Of a stretch of DNA of 64,000 nucleotides, positions 36,575 to 46,220 are shown piece by piece. The stretch's first letter is position 1; every line of letters begins with the position of its first letter. Under the pieces are notes generated by a model. The model searched no databases. It was given only the letters and a program-made list of their open reading frames with translations, and was not told the origin of the DNA. Source of the DNA: JANQPX01 sp039197065 (lineage in GTDB: Bacteria > Pseudomonadota > Alphaproteobacteria > Geminicoccales > Geminicoccaceae); the NCBI GenBank assembly GCA_039197065.1, contig JBCCUL010000011.1:1-64000 (forward strand), read 5' to 3'. The translations under genes were made by a program, and so were the position numbers.

Positions 36575-39208
36575 ATGACTGATGATTGTTATATTGCACT
36601 TATTGATCTTAGGCTGAGTTTGGTGAAATCTAGATCATCCAGCAGCATTCTTACTCTTCAACTGCCGGCACAAGATGAACCGGATAGTGTTCGGTCGCGG
36701 GCAAGTAACTCTGTAGCCGTCGCAGACGATCTCTTTAAGGAGATGACCGATAACGCGCTACAGGGGATCATGATCCATCGATCCCACGAGACATTTTACG
36801 TTAATCACGCCTGGGCGAGCCTGCACGGCATGACCGTCGAGGAGGTGATGGCTCTGCCGTCTCTGTTGGATCTCATTCACGAGTCAGATACCAAACGATT
36901 GAGAGGCTATGCCGCTGATCGGCTTGCCGGCGGTCATCCACCTGTCCGCTATCGCTATCGCGCCTTGCACAAGAGTGGACGTACGATCTGGCTCGAACAA
37001 TTTGTTCGTATGATTGACTGGCGAGGCGAGCGCTTTCTTCAGAGCACCGTCATCGACGTGGACGATCAAGAGCGGACCGCCGGTGAGTTGAGGCGGCGAC
37101 AGGCGATGATGGAGCAGGAAGTTCGTCAGGGAACGGAAGCGCTGATCCGCTCCGAAGACCAGCTCTACATCTATCAATCCATCATTGACCAGATGAGCGA
37201 ACGGATATCGGTCATCGGTACTGACTATCGGTTCCGGATGACAAATCAGGCCAACGCCAATTTTCGCAGGCGTTCCCGTCAGGAGCTTATCGGCGTTCAT
37301 ATTCATGAAACGGCAGGTGACGCCTGGTTTCAGGAACACGTCAAAGGCATGCTCGACCGCACCTTCGCGGGACAAACCGAGCGACACAACCGCAAGACAA
37401 ATTCGCCCACCGGCGAACGTCTCCATGTCTCAGTCACCAGTGAACCCTTTCGCGGACCCGATGGCGCAATCACCGGCGCCATCGTTTCGATTCGAGACAT
37501 CACGGCGGCGAAAGAAGCGGAAGACAAGCTCCGGCTCTTCGCTTCAGTGGTGGAGCAGGTCAGTGATCGCATCTCGGTGATCAGCACGAGCTATCGTTAT
37601 CGGCTGACGAATAAGGCAAACCTGGATTATCACAAAAAGCCGATCAAAGCTTTTCTGAACCGGCATGTCATGGACATCGTCGGCGAGGATGACTTCAAGA
37701 CCCATAGTCGGCACGAGCTTGACCGTTGCTTCGCCGGAGAAACTGTCAGGGTTCGACGCCCCGGCACGGACGGCGATGGGCGCAAGCATATGCTGGATAT
37801 TCTTCTGGAGCCTTATCGCGAGCCCAATGATCGGATTACAGGCGCTGCCGTGACGATCAGGGACGTGACAGAAGCTCAGCATTTATCCGAACGTCTCGCC
37901 TATCAGGCACGCCATGATCAATTGACCGGACTGGTCAATCGTCAGGCCTTCGAACAATGCCTGGAGGCAGCGATCATCAACACAGCCGGCAACAGCCGAA
38001 GCAGTGCGCTTTGCTTCATCGATCTCGATCAGTTCAAGATCGTCAACGACACCGTCGGTCACCTCGTCGGCGATAAACTCCTGTTGCAGGTCGCTAAACT
38101 TCTCGCCAGCAAGATCGGCAAAGGCGACGTGCTTGCCCGTCTCGGAGGAGACGAATTCGGCTTGCTCCTAACAGGCTGTTCCCTGCGGCGAGCTACACGG
38201 GCCGCTGAACAATTGATCGCCACGCTGAACGCGTTTCAATTCATGCACGCTGATATGATGTTCGAAGTTGGTGCGAGTATCGGCATCACGGCCATCAACC
38301 GCCATGCCCAGTGCGTCAGCGACGTCATGGCTCAGGCTGATCTCGCCTGCTATGCGGCTAAGGACAAGGGCCGCAATCAGGTGCAGATCTACGAGAAACG
38401 TGACCAGTTCATTCGGCAGCGTCGGGAGGAAATGTACCGAACCGGCGGTATCCGCACGGCGTTGGACAAGGGCCGCTTCATGCTGTTTGCCCAACCGATC
38501 AAAGCAATCTCCGATACGAGCAATGACATAGCACGCGTCGAAGTGCTCCTGCGGATGTTGGGAGAGTGCGGTCGACTGATTATGCCTTCAGCCTTCATTC
38601 CGGCTGCGGAACGCTATGGTTTTATGGCGGAAGTCGATCGCTGGGTTATTCGTGAAACGATCGATTATCTTGCACGTTCACCAGAGGGTGTCGACGGCAA
38701 GGCTGTAAACATTAATCTGTCAGGCGTGACGCTCAGTGATGAAACGTCACTGGACTTCATTCGACAGGTACTCACGTCGTCAAGCATATCGCCTGGGCGA
38801 ATCTCCTTCGAAATCACCGAAACCGCAGCGGTTCGCAATGTACTAAAAACTCAAGATTTCATGCAGGAGCTGCGGGATTGGGGCTGCTCTTTCGCACTCG
38901 ACGATTTCGGCAGCGGTGTTTCGTCATTGAATTATCTGAAACGGCTGCCCGTCGACTATCTGAAGATCGATGGTTCATTTATTCGAGACATTGCCAAGGA
39001 CCGCGGCAGCCGGGTCATGGTTGAAGCGATCCAGAGTATGGCCAATGGCCTTGGCGTACAAACGGTCGCCGAGGGTGTCGAGAACCAGTCGACCCTGAAT
39101 GCGCTACGTGATCTCGGCATCGATCACGTCCAAGGCTTCGCTATCGGCCTGCCGACACCATTGAATGTCGGCAACGTTGCCGATCAGGGCTCCGCTTCCC
39201 AAGATTAG
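36575..39208 (+). CDS. PAS-GGDEF-EAL cyclic-di-GMP protein (877 aa)
   Basis: Predicted cytoplasmic diguanylate cyclase/phosphodiesterase. Three PAS units lie at about residues 50-165, 205-320 and 325-440, the first followed by a short coiled coil (RRRQAMMEQEVRQGTEAL). GGDEF (about 440-605) keeps LARLGGDEFG; EAL (about 610-865) has the EVL variant in VEVLLRML, DDFGSGVSSLNYL and AEGVENQ. Its second PAS (RISVIGTDYRFRMTNQAN) resembles the first PAS of the 1221-residue protein at 2529-6194, so the two are paralogues. The upstream region (36428-36574) is AT-rich and likely holds the promoter; no clear ribosome binding site is seen. Confidence 0.93.
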   Translation: MTDDCYIALIDLRLSLVKSRSSSSILTLQLPAQDEPDSVRSRASNSVAVADDLFKEMTDNALQGIMIHRSHETFYVNHAWASLHGMTVEEVMALPSLLDLIHESDTKRLRGYAADRLAGGHPPVRYRYRALHKSGRTIWLEQFVRMIDWRGERFLQSTVIDVDDQERTAGELRRRQAMMEQEVRQGTEALIRSEDQLYIYQSIIDQMSERISVIGTDYRFRMTNQANANFRRRSRQELIGVHIHETAGDAWFQEHVKGMLDRTFAGQTERHNRKTNSPTGERLHVSVTSEPFRGPDGAITGAIVSIRDITAAKEAEDKLRLFASVVEQVSDRISVISTSYRYRLTNKANLDYHKKPIKAFLNRHVMDIVGEDDFKTHSRHELDRCFAGETVRVRRPGTDGDGRKHMLDILLEPYREPNDRITGAAVTIRDVTEAQHLSERLAYQARHDQLTGLVNRQAFEQCLEAAIINTAGNSRSSALCFIDLDQFKIVNDTVGHLVGDKLLLQVAKLLASKIGKGDVLARLGGDEFGLLLTGCSLRRATRAAEQLIATLNAFQFMHADMMFEVGASIGITAINRHAQCVSDVMAQADLACYAAKDKGRNQVQIYEKRDQFIRQRREEMYRTGGIRTALDKGRFMLFAQPIKAISDTSNDIARVEVLLRMLGECGRLIMPSAFIPAAERYGFMAEVDRWVIRETIDYLARSPEGVDGKAVNINLSGVTLSDETSLDFIRQVLTSSSISPGRISFEITETAAVRNVLKTQDFMQELRDWGCSFALDDFGSGVSSLNYLKRLPVDYLKIDGSFIRDIAKDRGSRVMVEAIQSMANGLGVQTVAEGVENQSTLNALRDLGIDHVQGFAIGLPTPLNVGNVADQGSASQD

Positions 39209-39250
39209 GTAGGCGGAGCCCGATCGATCAAAAACTAGCTCGGCTGGCTT

Positions 39251-39697
39251 CTACTTTGTCGCCGCGTCGGTGAAGTTGCGAAGGGCACCGCGAATCTTGT
39301 TGATAACCTCGTCACGTCCCTCGATGCCGTGGCGCGCCTGCAAATAGCCAATGTCGTTATAGGCGAGATAAACCTTACCGTCTTCGCCTTCATAAGCGAG
39401 GGCTTTTTGCGGCAGATCAATGGCCGTGGTCGGCGCACTGGTCATCAATGGCGTGCCAAGCTTGGGATTACCAAAGATCAGGACCTGAGTTGGCGGCAAA
39501 TCCAGATCAGCGCCAGCGGCGCCGGCGGCATGATCGACCCGCGCGAAAATTTTAAGTCCTTTGCTCTCCAGAGCTGCTTCAAGGCGATCGATCGTCTCCT
39601 GGACGGAATAGTTGCTCGGTTTGACGACCAAACCCTCGGCCGCAATCGCCGTCGTGGCGAAGCAGCAGAAAATGGTCACAGCCAAGGATCTCAGCAT
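39251..39697 (-). CDS. DUF302-domain exported protein
   Basis: Small exported protein of 148 residues with a cleavable signal peptide (LAVTIFCCFATTAIA). The DUF302 fold is seen in VQETIDRLEAALESKGLKIFARVDHAAGA, PPTQVLIFGNPKLGTPLM and KALAYEGEDGKVYLAYND. The family's biochemical function is not established. GGGAG lies 6 bases before the ATG. It stands alone downstream of the GGDEF-EAL gene on the same strand, 182 bases away, and converges with the other GGDEF-EAL gene. Confidence 0.87.
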   Translation of the reverse strand: MLRSLAVTIFCCFATTAIAAEGLVVKPSNYSVQETIDRLEAALESKGLKIFARVDHAAGAAGADLDLPPTQVLIFGNPKLGTPLMTSAPTTAIDLPQKALAYEGEDGKVYLAYNDIGYLQARHGIEGRDEVINKIRGALRNFTDAATK

Positions 39698-39879
39698 AGT
39701 TCACTCCCGATTCGTGATGGTGGTGGCTGACGCCTTTTTTCACGTTGATACGGCCCCAGAGCGGCAAGCCCGGGCATTATCCACAATTTGTTAGTGGATG
39801 CATGAGCGACATGCAATCGAGAGCAGCCGAGTGTGCCGGGTCACAATGTCGTGAAAGGAACAGCCGGCCTCTGCTGATA

Positions 39880-42321
39880 TCAGACGGTTTCCGTAATTCC
39901 AGGAGACACCATTTTCTTGCTCGAACCTCCTTCGCTCAACGAGGACGAGGCCAGTTCAGAAATACTGGCCGGCGCCATGGGTTTGGCAAGGAGATAGCCC
40001 TGGGCTTCGTCACAGCCGTAATGCTTGAGTAGACTTAGCTGGGCGTCGGTTTCAACGCCTTCAGCAATGACCTGCATGTTCAGACCATGAGCCATGCCGA
40101 CGATAGCGCGCGCTAATGCAGCATCGCTCTGGTTGCTATCGATTTCGTTGACGAATGACCGATCAATCTTGATGCGATCGATGGGAAACCGCCGTAGGTA
40201 GCTGAGCGCGGAATAGCCGGTGCCGAAGTCGTCCAGAGCGAGATTGATACCTTTGCCGGTCAGGGATGAAAGGATGTCGCCGCTCTCGCCCGGCTGCATT
40301 AGGATGCTTTCGGTCAGCTCGAGTTCCAGACATTCGAAATCCATGTCGCACTCATCGAGAACGCTCATCAGGTCGCGTTCGAACCCAGCCCTCTGAAGCT
40401 GCCGGCCGGACATGTTGACGGCGAGGCGAAGCTTGTCGAGACCAGCGTCGCGCCAGCGTTTATGCTGCTTGCAGGCAGATCGCAGCACCCACAAACCGAG
40501 GTCGTGAATGAGGCCGGTTTCTTCGGCAAGCGGGATAAATTGGCTTGGAGAGATGAATCCGAGCTCCGGATGCTGCCAGCGCGCCAGCGTCTCGACTCCG
40601 ACCAAGCGCCCCGAATGCAGGTGGATCTGCGGCTGATAGAGCAAGGTCAGCTGTTCCAGCTCGATGGCGTTGCGCAGATCAGTTTCCAAGCGCATCTGCT
40701 GCTGCGCAGAGGCATCCATCGTCGGCGTACATAGCTGCGCCCGGTTTCGCCCTTCATCCTTGGCGCGATAGAGGGCGAGGTCAGCCATTTTCAACAGATG
40801 CTCAGATGTCTTGCCATCATCCGGGAACATGCTGATGCCGATGCTGGCTGTGACGTGCAGTTCATGGCCTTCGAGTTCGAATGGGGGATGAATGGCATCG
40901 AGAATGCGATTTGCTTTCATCGTCGCATCATTGCGGCATGAAAGGTGGCGCAGCACCAGGATGAACTCGTCACCTCCCATACGCGCGACGATGTCACTCT
41001 CTCTCAGCGAGGCGCGCAGGCGTTTGCCTAACTCTACCAAAAGCGCATCGCCGACCGAATGACCGAGCGTGTCATTCACCATCTTGAAGCGATCGAGATC
41101 GAGAAAGAGAACAGCCAGCCTTTCGCCAGTGCGCGTCGCCATTTCCAGGCAGTCTTCGAGATTGGTATCGAAAACGGAACGGTTGGGAAGATCGGTGAGC
41201 GCGTCATGGGTGGCCTGGTAGCGGATCATCTCCTCATTGGCTTTGCGCGTCGTGACATCACGGATGGTGGCGATGAAGGCGTGATTATCCTCGAGGTCGC
41301 TTTCGGTAACCGAGAGTTCGATGGGAAATGCGCTGCCATCTTTCCGTCTGCCGGTGACTTCGACGGCATGGTCATTGGGCATGGTGGCGAGACCACGGAC
41401 GGATAGGATACCCGTCGGATCGATGGCCGCAACTTCAGGAACCAGCGTATCGAGGAGATGGCCGTACATCTCGTTATCTCGGTAGCCGAACATCTCAGCG
41501 GCGGCGAGGTTACAGCTTTCGATACGACCTTCGGCATTGATTGTCAGAATTCCGTCGACCACAGAGTTCATGATCGCTCGAAGTTTCGTTCGTCCAATCT
41601 CCAGGTCCATCTCGCGCGCCATGCGCTCCGTGACATCGCTGTAGATCGAGATGATCTCCCCATCGGGAGTTTTGAATTCGTAGACGGAAATCCAGCGACC
41701 ATTGTGGAAAGGCAGATCACGCGTGCCTCTGGGATCTTGATGCAGAGCATTGATATCTTTCAGCCAGCGCTCGCGGCCTTCGTCATTCTCGTGGTCGATC
41801 AAGCAATCGCTGACCAGCCGGGCGAACAGGCTGAAACTGATGCCAGGCCGGATCGAACATTCGATCGGCTTGAAGATCTTCCGAAATTGATTGTTGCAAA
41901 GAAGAAGACGATCGTTCCGATCCCAAAGGGCAAAGCCTTCGGACATGGCTTCCGTCGGTTTGATCAGCCGATCGCGCGACTCTTTTACATGCTGAAGGTG
42001 GTTCTCCATGCGCACGACGATATTGTTGAACGCACGTCCCAATCTGGCGATGTCGTCGTCGCCTGCTGCGACGATGCAGTGATGCGGATTGCCCGCTGCG
42101 ATCGCATCGGCCGCATCGGCGAGCTCGCTCAGCCGCCGCGTGAAGACGTGAGCGATGGTCATGGCGATCAGACTGTTGATTGCCATGCCTACGGTGAAGA
42201 AAAGCGACGTTCTGCTGAAATCTATCGGCTGCGTCGTCGGCATTTCGGCCAGAAGAAAGAGGGCCAGAAAGACCGTCTCGGCGACCGCAATCCAGAGCGC
42301 CAGACGAAATCTCAAGGACAT
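39880..42321 (-). CDS. Membrane HAMP-PAS-GGDEF-EAL protein (813 aa)
   Basis: Two N-terminal membrane helices (about residues 5-27 and 40-62) enclose a short periplasmic loop, followed by HAMP (LADAADAIAAGNPHH and after), two PAS units (about 125-230 and 245-365), GGDEF (about 370-530, VARMGGDEFIL) and EAL (about 545-795, GVETLARW, DDFGTGYSALSYL, AEGVETDAQL). All key motifs are intact, so both activities are possible. Its start overlaps the stop of the LuxR-type regulator gene, so they are one unit next to the pilus locus. Regulation of pilus or surface attachment by this pair is an inference. Confidence 0.93.
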   Translation of the reverse strand: MSLRFRLALWIAVAETVFLALFLLAEMPTTQPIDFSRTSLFFTVGMAINSLIAMTIAHVFTRRLSELADAADAIAAGNPHHCIVAAGDDDIARLGRAFNNIVVRMENHLQHVKESRDRLIKPTEAMSEGFALWDRNDRLLLCNNQFRKIFKPIECSIRPGISFSLFARLVSDCLIDHENDEGRERWLKDINALHQDPRGTRDLPFHNGRWISVYEFKTPDGEIISIYSDVTERMAREMDLEIGRTKLRAIMNSVVDGILTINAEGRIESCNLAAAEMFGYRDNEMYGHLLDTLVPEVAAIDPTGILSVRGLATMPNDHAVEVTGRRKDGSAFPIELSVTESDLEDNHAFIATIRDVTTRKANEEMIRYQATHDALTDLPNRSVFDTNLEDCLEMATRTGERLAVLFLDLDRFKMVNDTLGHSVGDALLVELGKRLRASLRESDIVARMGGDEFILVLRHLSCRNDATMKANRILDAIHPPFELEGHELHVTASIGISMFPDDGKTSEHLLKMADLALYRAKDEGRNRAQLCTPTMDASAQQQMRLETDLRNAIELEQLTLLYQPQIHLHSGRLVGVETLARWQHPELGFISPSQFIPLAEETGLIHDLGLWVLRSACKQHKRWRDAGLDKLRLAVNMSGRQLQRAGFERDLMSVLDECDMDFECLELELTESILMQPGESGDILSSLTGKGINLALDDFGTGYSALSYLRRFPIDRIKIDRSFVNEIDSNQSDAALARAIVGMAHGLNMQVIAEGVETDAQLSLLKHYGCDEAQGYLLAKPMAPASISELASSSLSEGGSSKKMVSPGITETV

Positions 42322-43190
42322 GGCGGCTGCTCACTCGACTTCATGCCGACTGTACCTGCATGGCATATTGCCCTCGGGATCTCTGTCTCGCGCAGAATGA
42401 GGCTGGTGAGCTCAGCTTGACGCGAGGTATCGGTCTTGTTGAAGATCGCCTGGAGCTGACTTCGCACGGTGTGTATCGATACGTTCAATCGATCGGCGAT
42501 CATCCGTGGGGCGAGACCGTCTGAGAGCAGCGTCGCAACGCGTGCTTCCGCTTTCGACAGCCGAAATCTACGTCGAAGACGAAGTTCGACCGGCAGGCCG
42601 GTTGTCTTGGCAGGCTGCTCGACATCGGGTGTGGCAAAGGCGATCAGATCTTCGCCGGTGATCGATCGATGCAGACGACATGCTCGATGCAGATGAGGCA
42701 GAACCGTCTGCAGGAGATACTTCGAATTTGCAGACAGCTCTGTCGCTGATCGTCTTTTCAAGAATTCCAGGTAGAGGATATGCAGACTATCGCGATCAAG
42801 AACTGAGCAGCCACACAAGCTTAAATCGGCATTATGCCAGACGGCCTGCATCGGCGGTTGCCAGATCTCTCCCGGCGTGGATTGCCAGAGCGCCTCATCA
42901 ATATCGGCATTCCGTATGGGACGCCCCTTCTCGAAGCCCCCATCCGTCGCTTCGACGATGTGACTTTCCCCACGGCCGCAATCATAGAGAAGGAGTCTCG
43001 AGGCCTCGAGGCCGGCCAACTCGCTTAATGCCTCGAGACAGTCAGACCATGTCGCCGATCCATCGATGAGTCCGTAGGCACGATCGAGTGCAGCAAAAAT
43101 ATCGGCGTGGTCGGATGTTTGATTAGCCAAGGCGTTGACTCCCTCGCTCTTGTTTGTTGGGACGGGCAATGACCCCTTGGAGGTTGGCAT
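42312..43190 (-). CDS. LuxR-type transcriptional regulator
   Basis: Regulator with a C-terminal LuxR helix-turn-helix (RLSKAEARVATLLSDGLAPRM, then ADRLNVSIHTVRSQLQAIFNKTDTSRQAELTSLIL). The N-terminal part of about 180 residues has no recognised ligand-binding signature. The start is uncertain: frame open to 43277; ATG at 43190 used here; a TTG at 43130 has the best Shine-Dalgarno (GAGGGA). The stop lies within the start of the membrane GGDEF-EAL gene (10-base overlap). It is divergent from the Tad pilus operon. Confidence 0.86.
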   Translation of the reverse strand: MPTSKGSLPVPTNKSEGVNALANQTSDHADIFAALDRAYGLIDGSATWSDCLEALSELAGLEASRLLLYDCGRGESHIVEATDGGFEKGRPIRNADIDEALWQSTPGEIWQPPMQAVWHNADLSLCGCSVLDRDSLHILYLEFLKRRSATELSANSKYLLQTVLPHLHRACRLHRSITGEDLIAFATPDVEQPAKTTGLPVELRLRRRFRLSKAEARVATLLSDGLAPRMIADRLNVSIHTVRSQLQAIFNKTDTSRQAELTSLILRETEIPRAICHAGTVGMKSSEQPPCP

Positions 43191-43341
43191 AGCCAGGAAA
43201 AAACAAACGCTCAAGTCACAAAAAACAAGATTTGTTCGCGTATAGCGCAAAAGCGCTAACTGTGTTAAAAATGTCACGTATATTCGCCTAAAAGTTATAA
43301 ATTTTTTTATGATATCTCATAAAGATAGATTTTTAGCGCAT

Positions 43342-43368
43342 TTGACTAATTTTATAGTTTAATATCAT
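43342..43368 (+). promoter_or_regulatory. Candidate promoter of the Tad pilus operon
   Basis: TTGACT and TATCAT spaced 15 bases apart, in an AT-rich stretch about 90 bases before the pilin start. The spacing is short for a sigma-70 promoter, so this is tentative. The element lies inside an inverted repeat GCGCAT (43336-43341) and ATGCGC (43376-43381), which could be an operator. Confidence 0.3.
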
Positions 43369-43455
43369 TCGTATTATGCGCGTACTAGTCGCGGATCGGA
43401 TTGCCTGATATCCCGCCGCGTTCCCCTCAAACGAGAATGCCATCGGAGGAGTTCC

Positions 43456-43659
43456 ATGTCTCACCTGGCCACACTGTTGAAACAGTTTGCCGACGACGAG
43501 AGCGGCGCTGCGCTTGTCGAATACGCCGTGATTTTTGCTGTGTTGCTCGCTGGTACCGTCGCAGCATTTACCGCAATCTCTGGAGAACTCGACACGATAT
43601 TCACGAATATCCAGCAGGCTCTCGCTGCTATCTCGGGTCTCGGTGACGGTACGACCTAG
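43456..43659 (+). CDS. flp: Flp-type major pilin
   Basis: Small type IVb pilin of 67 residues. The prepilin motif is ESG/AALVEYAVIF: cleavage after Gly17 leaves Ala1 and the conserved Glu5-Tyr6 pair, then a hydrophobic helix (VIFAVLLAGTVAAFTAI). It would be processed by the CpaA peptidase encoded at the end of the locus and polymerised by the CpaF/TadB/TadC machine. GGAGGAG lies 4 bases before the ATG, a strong site suited to an abundant protein. First gene of the pilus locus. Confidence 0.94.
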   Translation: MSHLATLLKQFADDESGAALVEYAVIFAVLLAGTVAAFTAISGELDTIFTNIQQALAAISGLGDGTT

Positions 43660-43675
43660 CTGGCTGGACGGTCTC

Positions 43676-43707
43676 GAACCGGCGGTGGCCCATGTCATCG
43701 CCGGTTC
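43676..43707 (+). terminator. Hairpin between flp and cpaB
   Basis: GAACCGGCGGTG pairs with CATCGCCGGTTC (12 pairs, one G-U) around an 8-base loop, 16 bases after the pilin stop and 46 bases before cpaB. It has no T-tract. It probably acts as a partial terminator or 3' stabiliser giving more pilin than assembly proteins. Confidence 0.55.
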
Positions 43708-43753
43708 AGGAGACACATTACGAATTTAGACTTAGTTGGCTTGGGGGTGGTCC

Positions 43754-44551
43754 ATGCAAATGCGTTCGCTAATAACATCCTTCGTGGGCGTCATCGTTGC
43801 AGGCAGCGCTGTTGTCTACTCGCATGCCTTCATAAAGGTCCCTAGCACACAGCAGCCAATGCGCGACGTGGTCGTTGCCGTGGAGGAGATCTCATTTGGC
43901 GATATCCTCGGGCCAGATATGCTCGCCGTACGATCCTGGCCGGCTGATGCAGTGCCAGATGGGAGTTTCTCGTCATTGAGTGAGGTCATCGATGAACGTG
44001 ACGGCCAGGAGCGACGGGCCAGATTCGCGCTGGCCAGGGGCGATATTTTGTTTGCTTCCAAGATTTCCGATTTCGGCGAACCGGTATCTATCACGCAGCA
44101 AATCGACCCAGCCATGCGCGCGGTCACGATACGGGTGAATGACGCCACCGGTGTCGCCGGATTGATCGCACCATCGGATCGCATTGATCTGACGCTTACC
44201 CGCAGTGTCGATCAACAGCTTATGACCTCGACCATTTTGCAGGACGTCGAAGTTCTTGGAATCGATCAATCAGGGGAGGGCGGTCAGCGGCGACCGGGCA
44301 GTGCCAGAACTGTCACCGTCCAAGTCGATCCAGCCGATGCCCAACGACTGGCGCTTGCACAGCAGGCTGGAACGCTCAGCCTCAGCCTTCGACATATCGA
44401 TGCTGCGGACCGCCCTGCGCTTGGAAGTATCGGGGTCGGTGATTTGACCGAGCCGGAGATCACGGTTCCGAAGCGGAAGAAACCGACACTACCGGAGATC
44501 GTGGTCAATCGCGGCGGAGAGCGCACGAAGGTCGAAGTGCCCAGCGGCTGA
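43754..44551 (+). CDS. cpaB: Flp pilus assembly protein CpaB/RcpC
   Basis: Periplasmic pilus assembly protein of 265 residues, anchored by an N-terminal helix (SLITSFVGVIVAGSAVVYS). A SAF-like domain follows (DVVVAVEEISFGDILGPDMLAVRSWP) and then the RcpC/CpaB core AVTIRVNDATGVAGLIAPSDRIDLTLT. It is thought to interact with the secretin CpaC. The ATG at 43754 follows GGGGGTGG; a frame six codons longer is less likely. Lies between flp and cpaC. Confidence 0.93.
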   Translation: MQMRSLITSFVGVIVAGSAVVYSHAFIKVPSTQQPMRDVVVAVEEISFGDILGPDMLAVRSWPADAVPDGSFSSLSEVIDERDGQERRARFALARGDILFASKISDFGEPVSITQQIDPAMRAVTIRVNDATGVAGLIAPSDRIDLTLTRSVDQQLMTSTILQDVEVLGIDQSGEGGQRRPGSARTVTVQVDPADAQRLALAQQAGTLSLSLRHIDAADRPALGSIGVGDLTEPEITVPKRKKPTLPEIVVNRGGERTKVEVPSG

Positions 44552-44619
44552 CGCCGCCGACCTGATTTCCTTCCTTTCGAAATTCCTTGAAGAGAAACTC
44601 TTGCTGATGGGCGTGGTCG

Positions 44620-46209
44620 ATGTCGGTAGCTCTACGCTTGCCCTGTCACTGGTCGTTGGTTTGGTCGTCATTAGGCGTTCTTATCGCCGGCCTGTTCTAT
44701 GCCCCGACCCCTTACGCCAGTGACGGGGATATCGATCCGCTGCTCTCTCAGCTCGGTGTCGTGGCCGAAGAAGTCCTTCGCGACCGTTCATTCAGCCGGC
44801 TGCCGCCTGGGATCGATGACGACGCCTTGACACCGACGCCCAATACGGTGGTCGCCGACAGCACTCGGGTAGAGCCGCATCGGACGTCTCTTTCGCTGCA
44901 AAGTGACCTACATGCCGGCGAAGTGTTGGTCCCGGTCAATATGAGCCAGGTGATCCAACTCGACGGCAATTTTGGCGAAGTTTCGATAGGCAATCCTGAC
45001 ATCGCCGATGTGGTGCCACTGACCACGAGTTCGATCTATGTGTTTGGCAAACAGTTTGGCACCACCAGCCTGACCGTCACCGGCGAGCAGGGGCAGGTGA
45101 TGGCAGTCGTCGATCTAGTCGTGAGCTTCAACATCGACGAGTTGAAGGAGAGACTGCACGATCTGGTGCCTGGCCAAAGCTTCGAGGTACGCCCCGCCCA
45201 TGACGGCCTGGTGCTAAGCGGTCAGGTGGCGAGCGCCGCGGCGCTCGATCGAGCGCTGGCGATTGCCAATCGTTACGCGCCGGACCGCGTCACCAATCTC
45301 GTCGAGGTGACCGGCAGTCAGCAGGTGATGCTCGCGGTGCGCTTTGCCGAGGTCGAGCGTTCAGTCGTGAAGCAACTCGGCTTTACCAATGCCTTCGCGA
45401 TCGACGGCAGCGACTTCGACGCGGCGCTGATCACGGGTGATGGTCCTTCGAGCAACCCACCGAGCTTCGCGATCGCCGATCTCGCAGCCACCATCGGCGA
45501 TCTCTCCCTTGATCTCCTCCTCGACACACTTGAGGACAAAGGCGTGATCAAGACACTGGCCGAACCGAATCTGATCGCTCTTTCCGGTGACAGCGCCGAA
45601 TTCCTGGCGGGCGGCGAGTTTCCGATCCCCGTAGGTCGGGATGTAGACGACGATGGCGGTATCGAGGTCACCATCGAGTTCAAGGAGTTTGGCGTCAGTC
45701 TCTCCTTCACGCCGACCGTGCTCGCCAGCGACTTTATCAATCTCGAACTCTTCACCGAGGTCAGCGAGATCGATCCGAACTCATCGATCCTCGCAGACAA
45801 CCTCGTGATACCTGGCCTGAAGGTGCGGCGCGCCGAGACTACGGTTGAGCTTGGCGATGGCCAGAGCTTCGCGATCGCCGGACTTCTTCAGGAAGATTTT
45901 GAGGATGCCGTTCGCCAGTTCCCGCTTCTAGGGGATGTGCCTGTCCTCGGAACCCTTTTCCGCAGCACGGCCTGGCGAACCGGTCAGACCGAGCTGGTGG
46001 TGATCGTCACGCCGCATCTCGTGCGCCCGGTTCGCCCAGGCTCGCTTCTTACGCCCGATGAACTGTTTGATCCGCCGACCCAAGCCGAGCTTTTTCTGAT
46101 GGGTAAGATCGAAGGTGAGGGCAAAGGCGAGGTTAATGGCCAGGAGACACCGCCTGGCCTGGTCAGTGCTGCCGGCATCGTCGGTCCCTATGGCTATATT
46201 CTGAAATGA
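44620..46209 (+). CDS. cpaC: Flp pilus outer-membrane secretin CpaC/RcpA
   Basis: Type II/III secretin forming the outer-membrane pore for the pilus, 529 residues. A signal peptide region (LGVLIAGLFYAPTPYA) precedes a pilus-associated N domain (VLVPVNMSQVIQLDGNFGEVSIGNPDIADVVPL), a BON-like domain (SFEVRPAHDGLVLSGQVASA) and the secretin core (LAEPNLIALSGDSAEFLAGGEFPIPV, ELVVIVTPHLVRPV). The length is usual for CpaC. Its stop overlaps or adjoins the next gene. Confidence 0.95.
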   Translation: MSVALRLPCHWSLVWSSLGVLIAGLFYAPTPYASDGDIDPLLSQLGVVAEEVLRDRSFSRLPPGIDDDALTPTPNTVVADSTRVEPHRTSLSLQSDLHAGEVLVPVNMSQVIQLDGNFGEVSIGNPDIADVVPLTTSSIYVFGKQFGTTSLTVTGEQGQVMAVVDLVVSFNIDELKERLHDLVPGQSFEVRPAHDGLVLSGQVASAAALDRALAIANRYAPDRVTNLVEVTGSQQVMLAVRFAEVERSVVKQLGFTNAFAIDGSDFDAALITGDGPSSNPPSFAIADLAATIGDLSLDLLLDTLEDKGVIKTLAEPNLIALSGDSAEFLAGGEFPIPVGRDVDDDGGIEVTIEFKEFGVSLSFTPTVLASDFINLELFTEVSEIDPNSSILADNLVIPGLKVRRAETTVELGDGQSFAIAGLLQEDFEDAVRQFPLLGDVPVLGTLFRSTAWRTGQTELVVIVTPHLVRPVRPGSLLTPDELFDPPTQAELFLMGKIEGEGKGEVNGQETPPGLVSAAGIVGPYGYILK

Positions 46210-46220
46210 CGGAGCGGATC

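Noticed and set aside
43671..43710. tRNA-like TCGAACC segment after flp
   Set aside because: No acceptor stem or other arms; it is part of the flp-cpaB hairpin.
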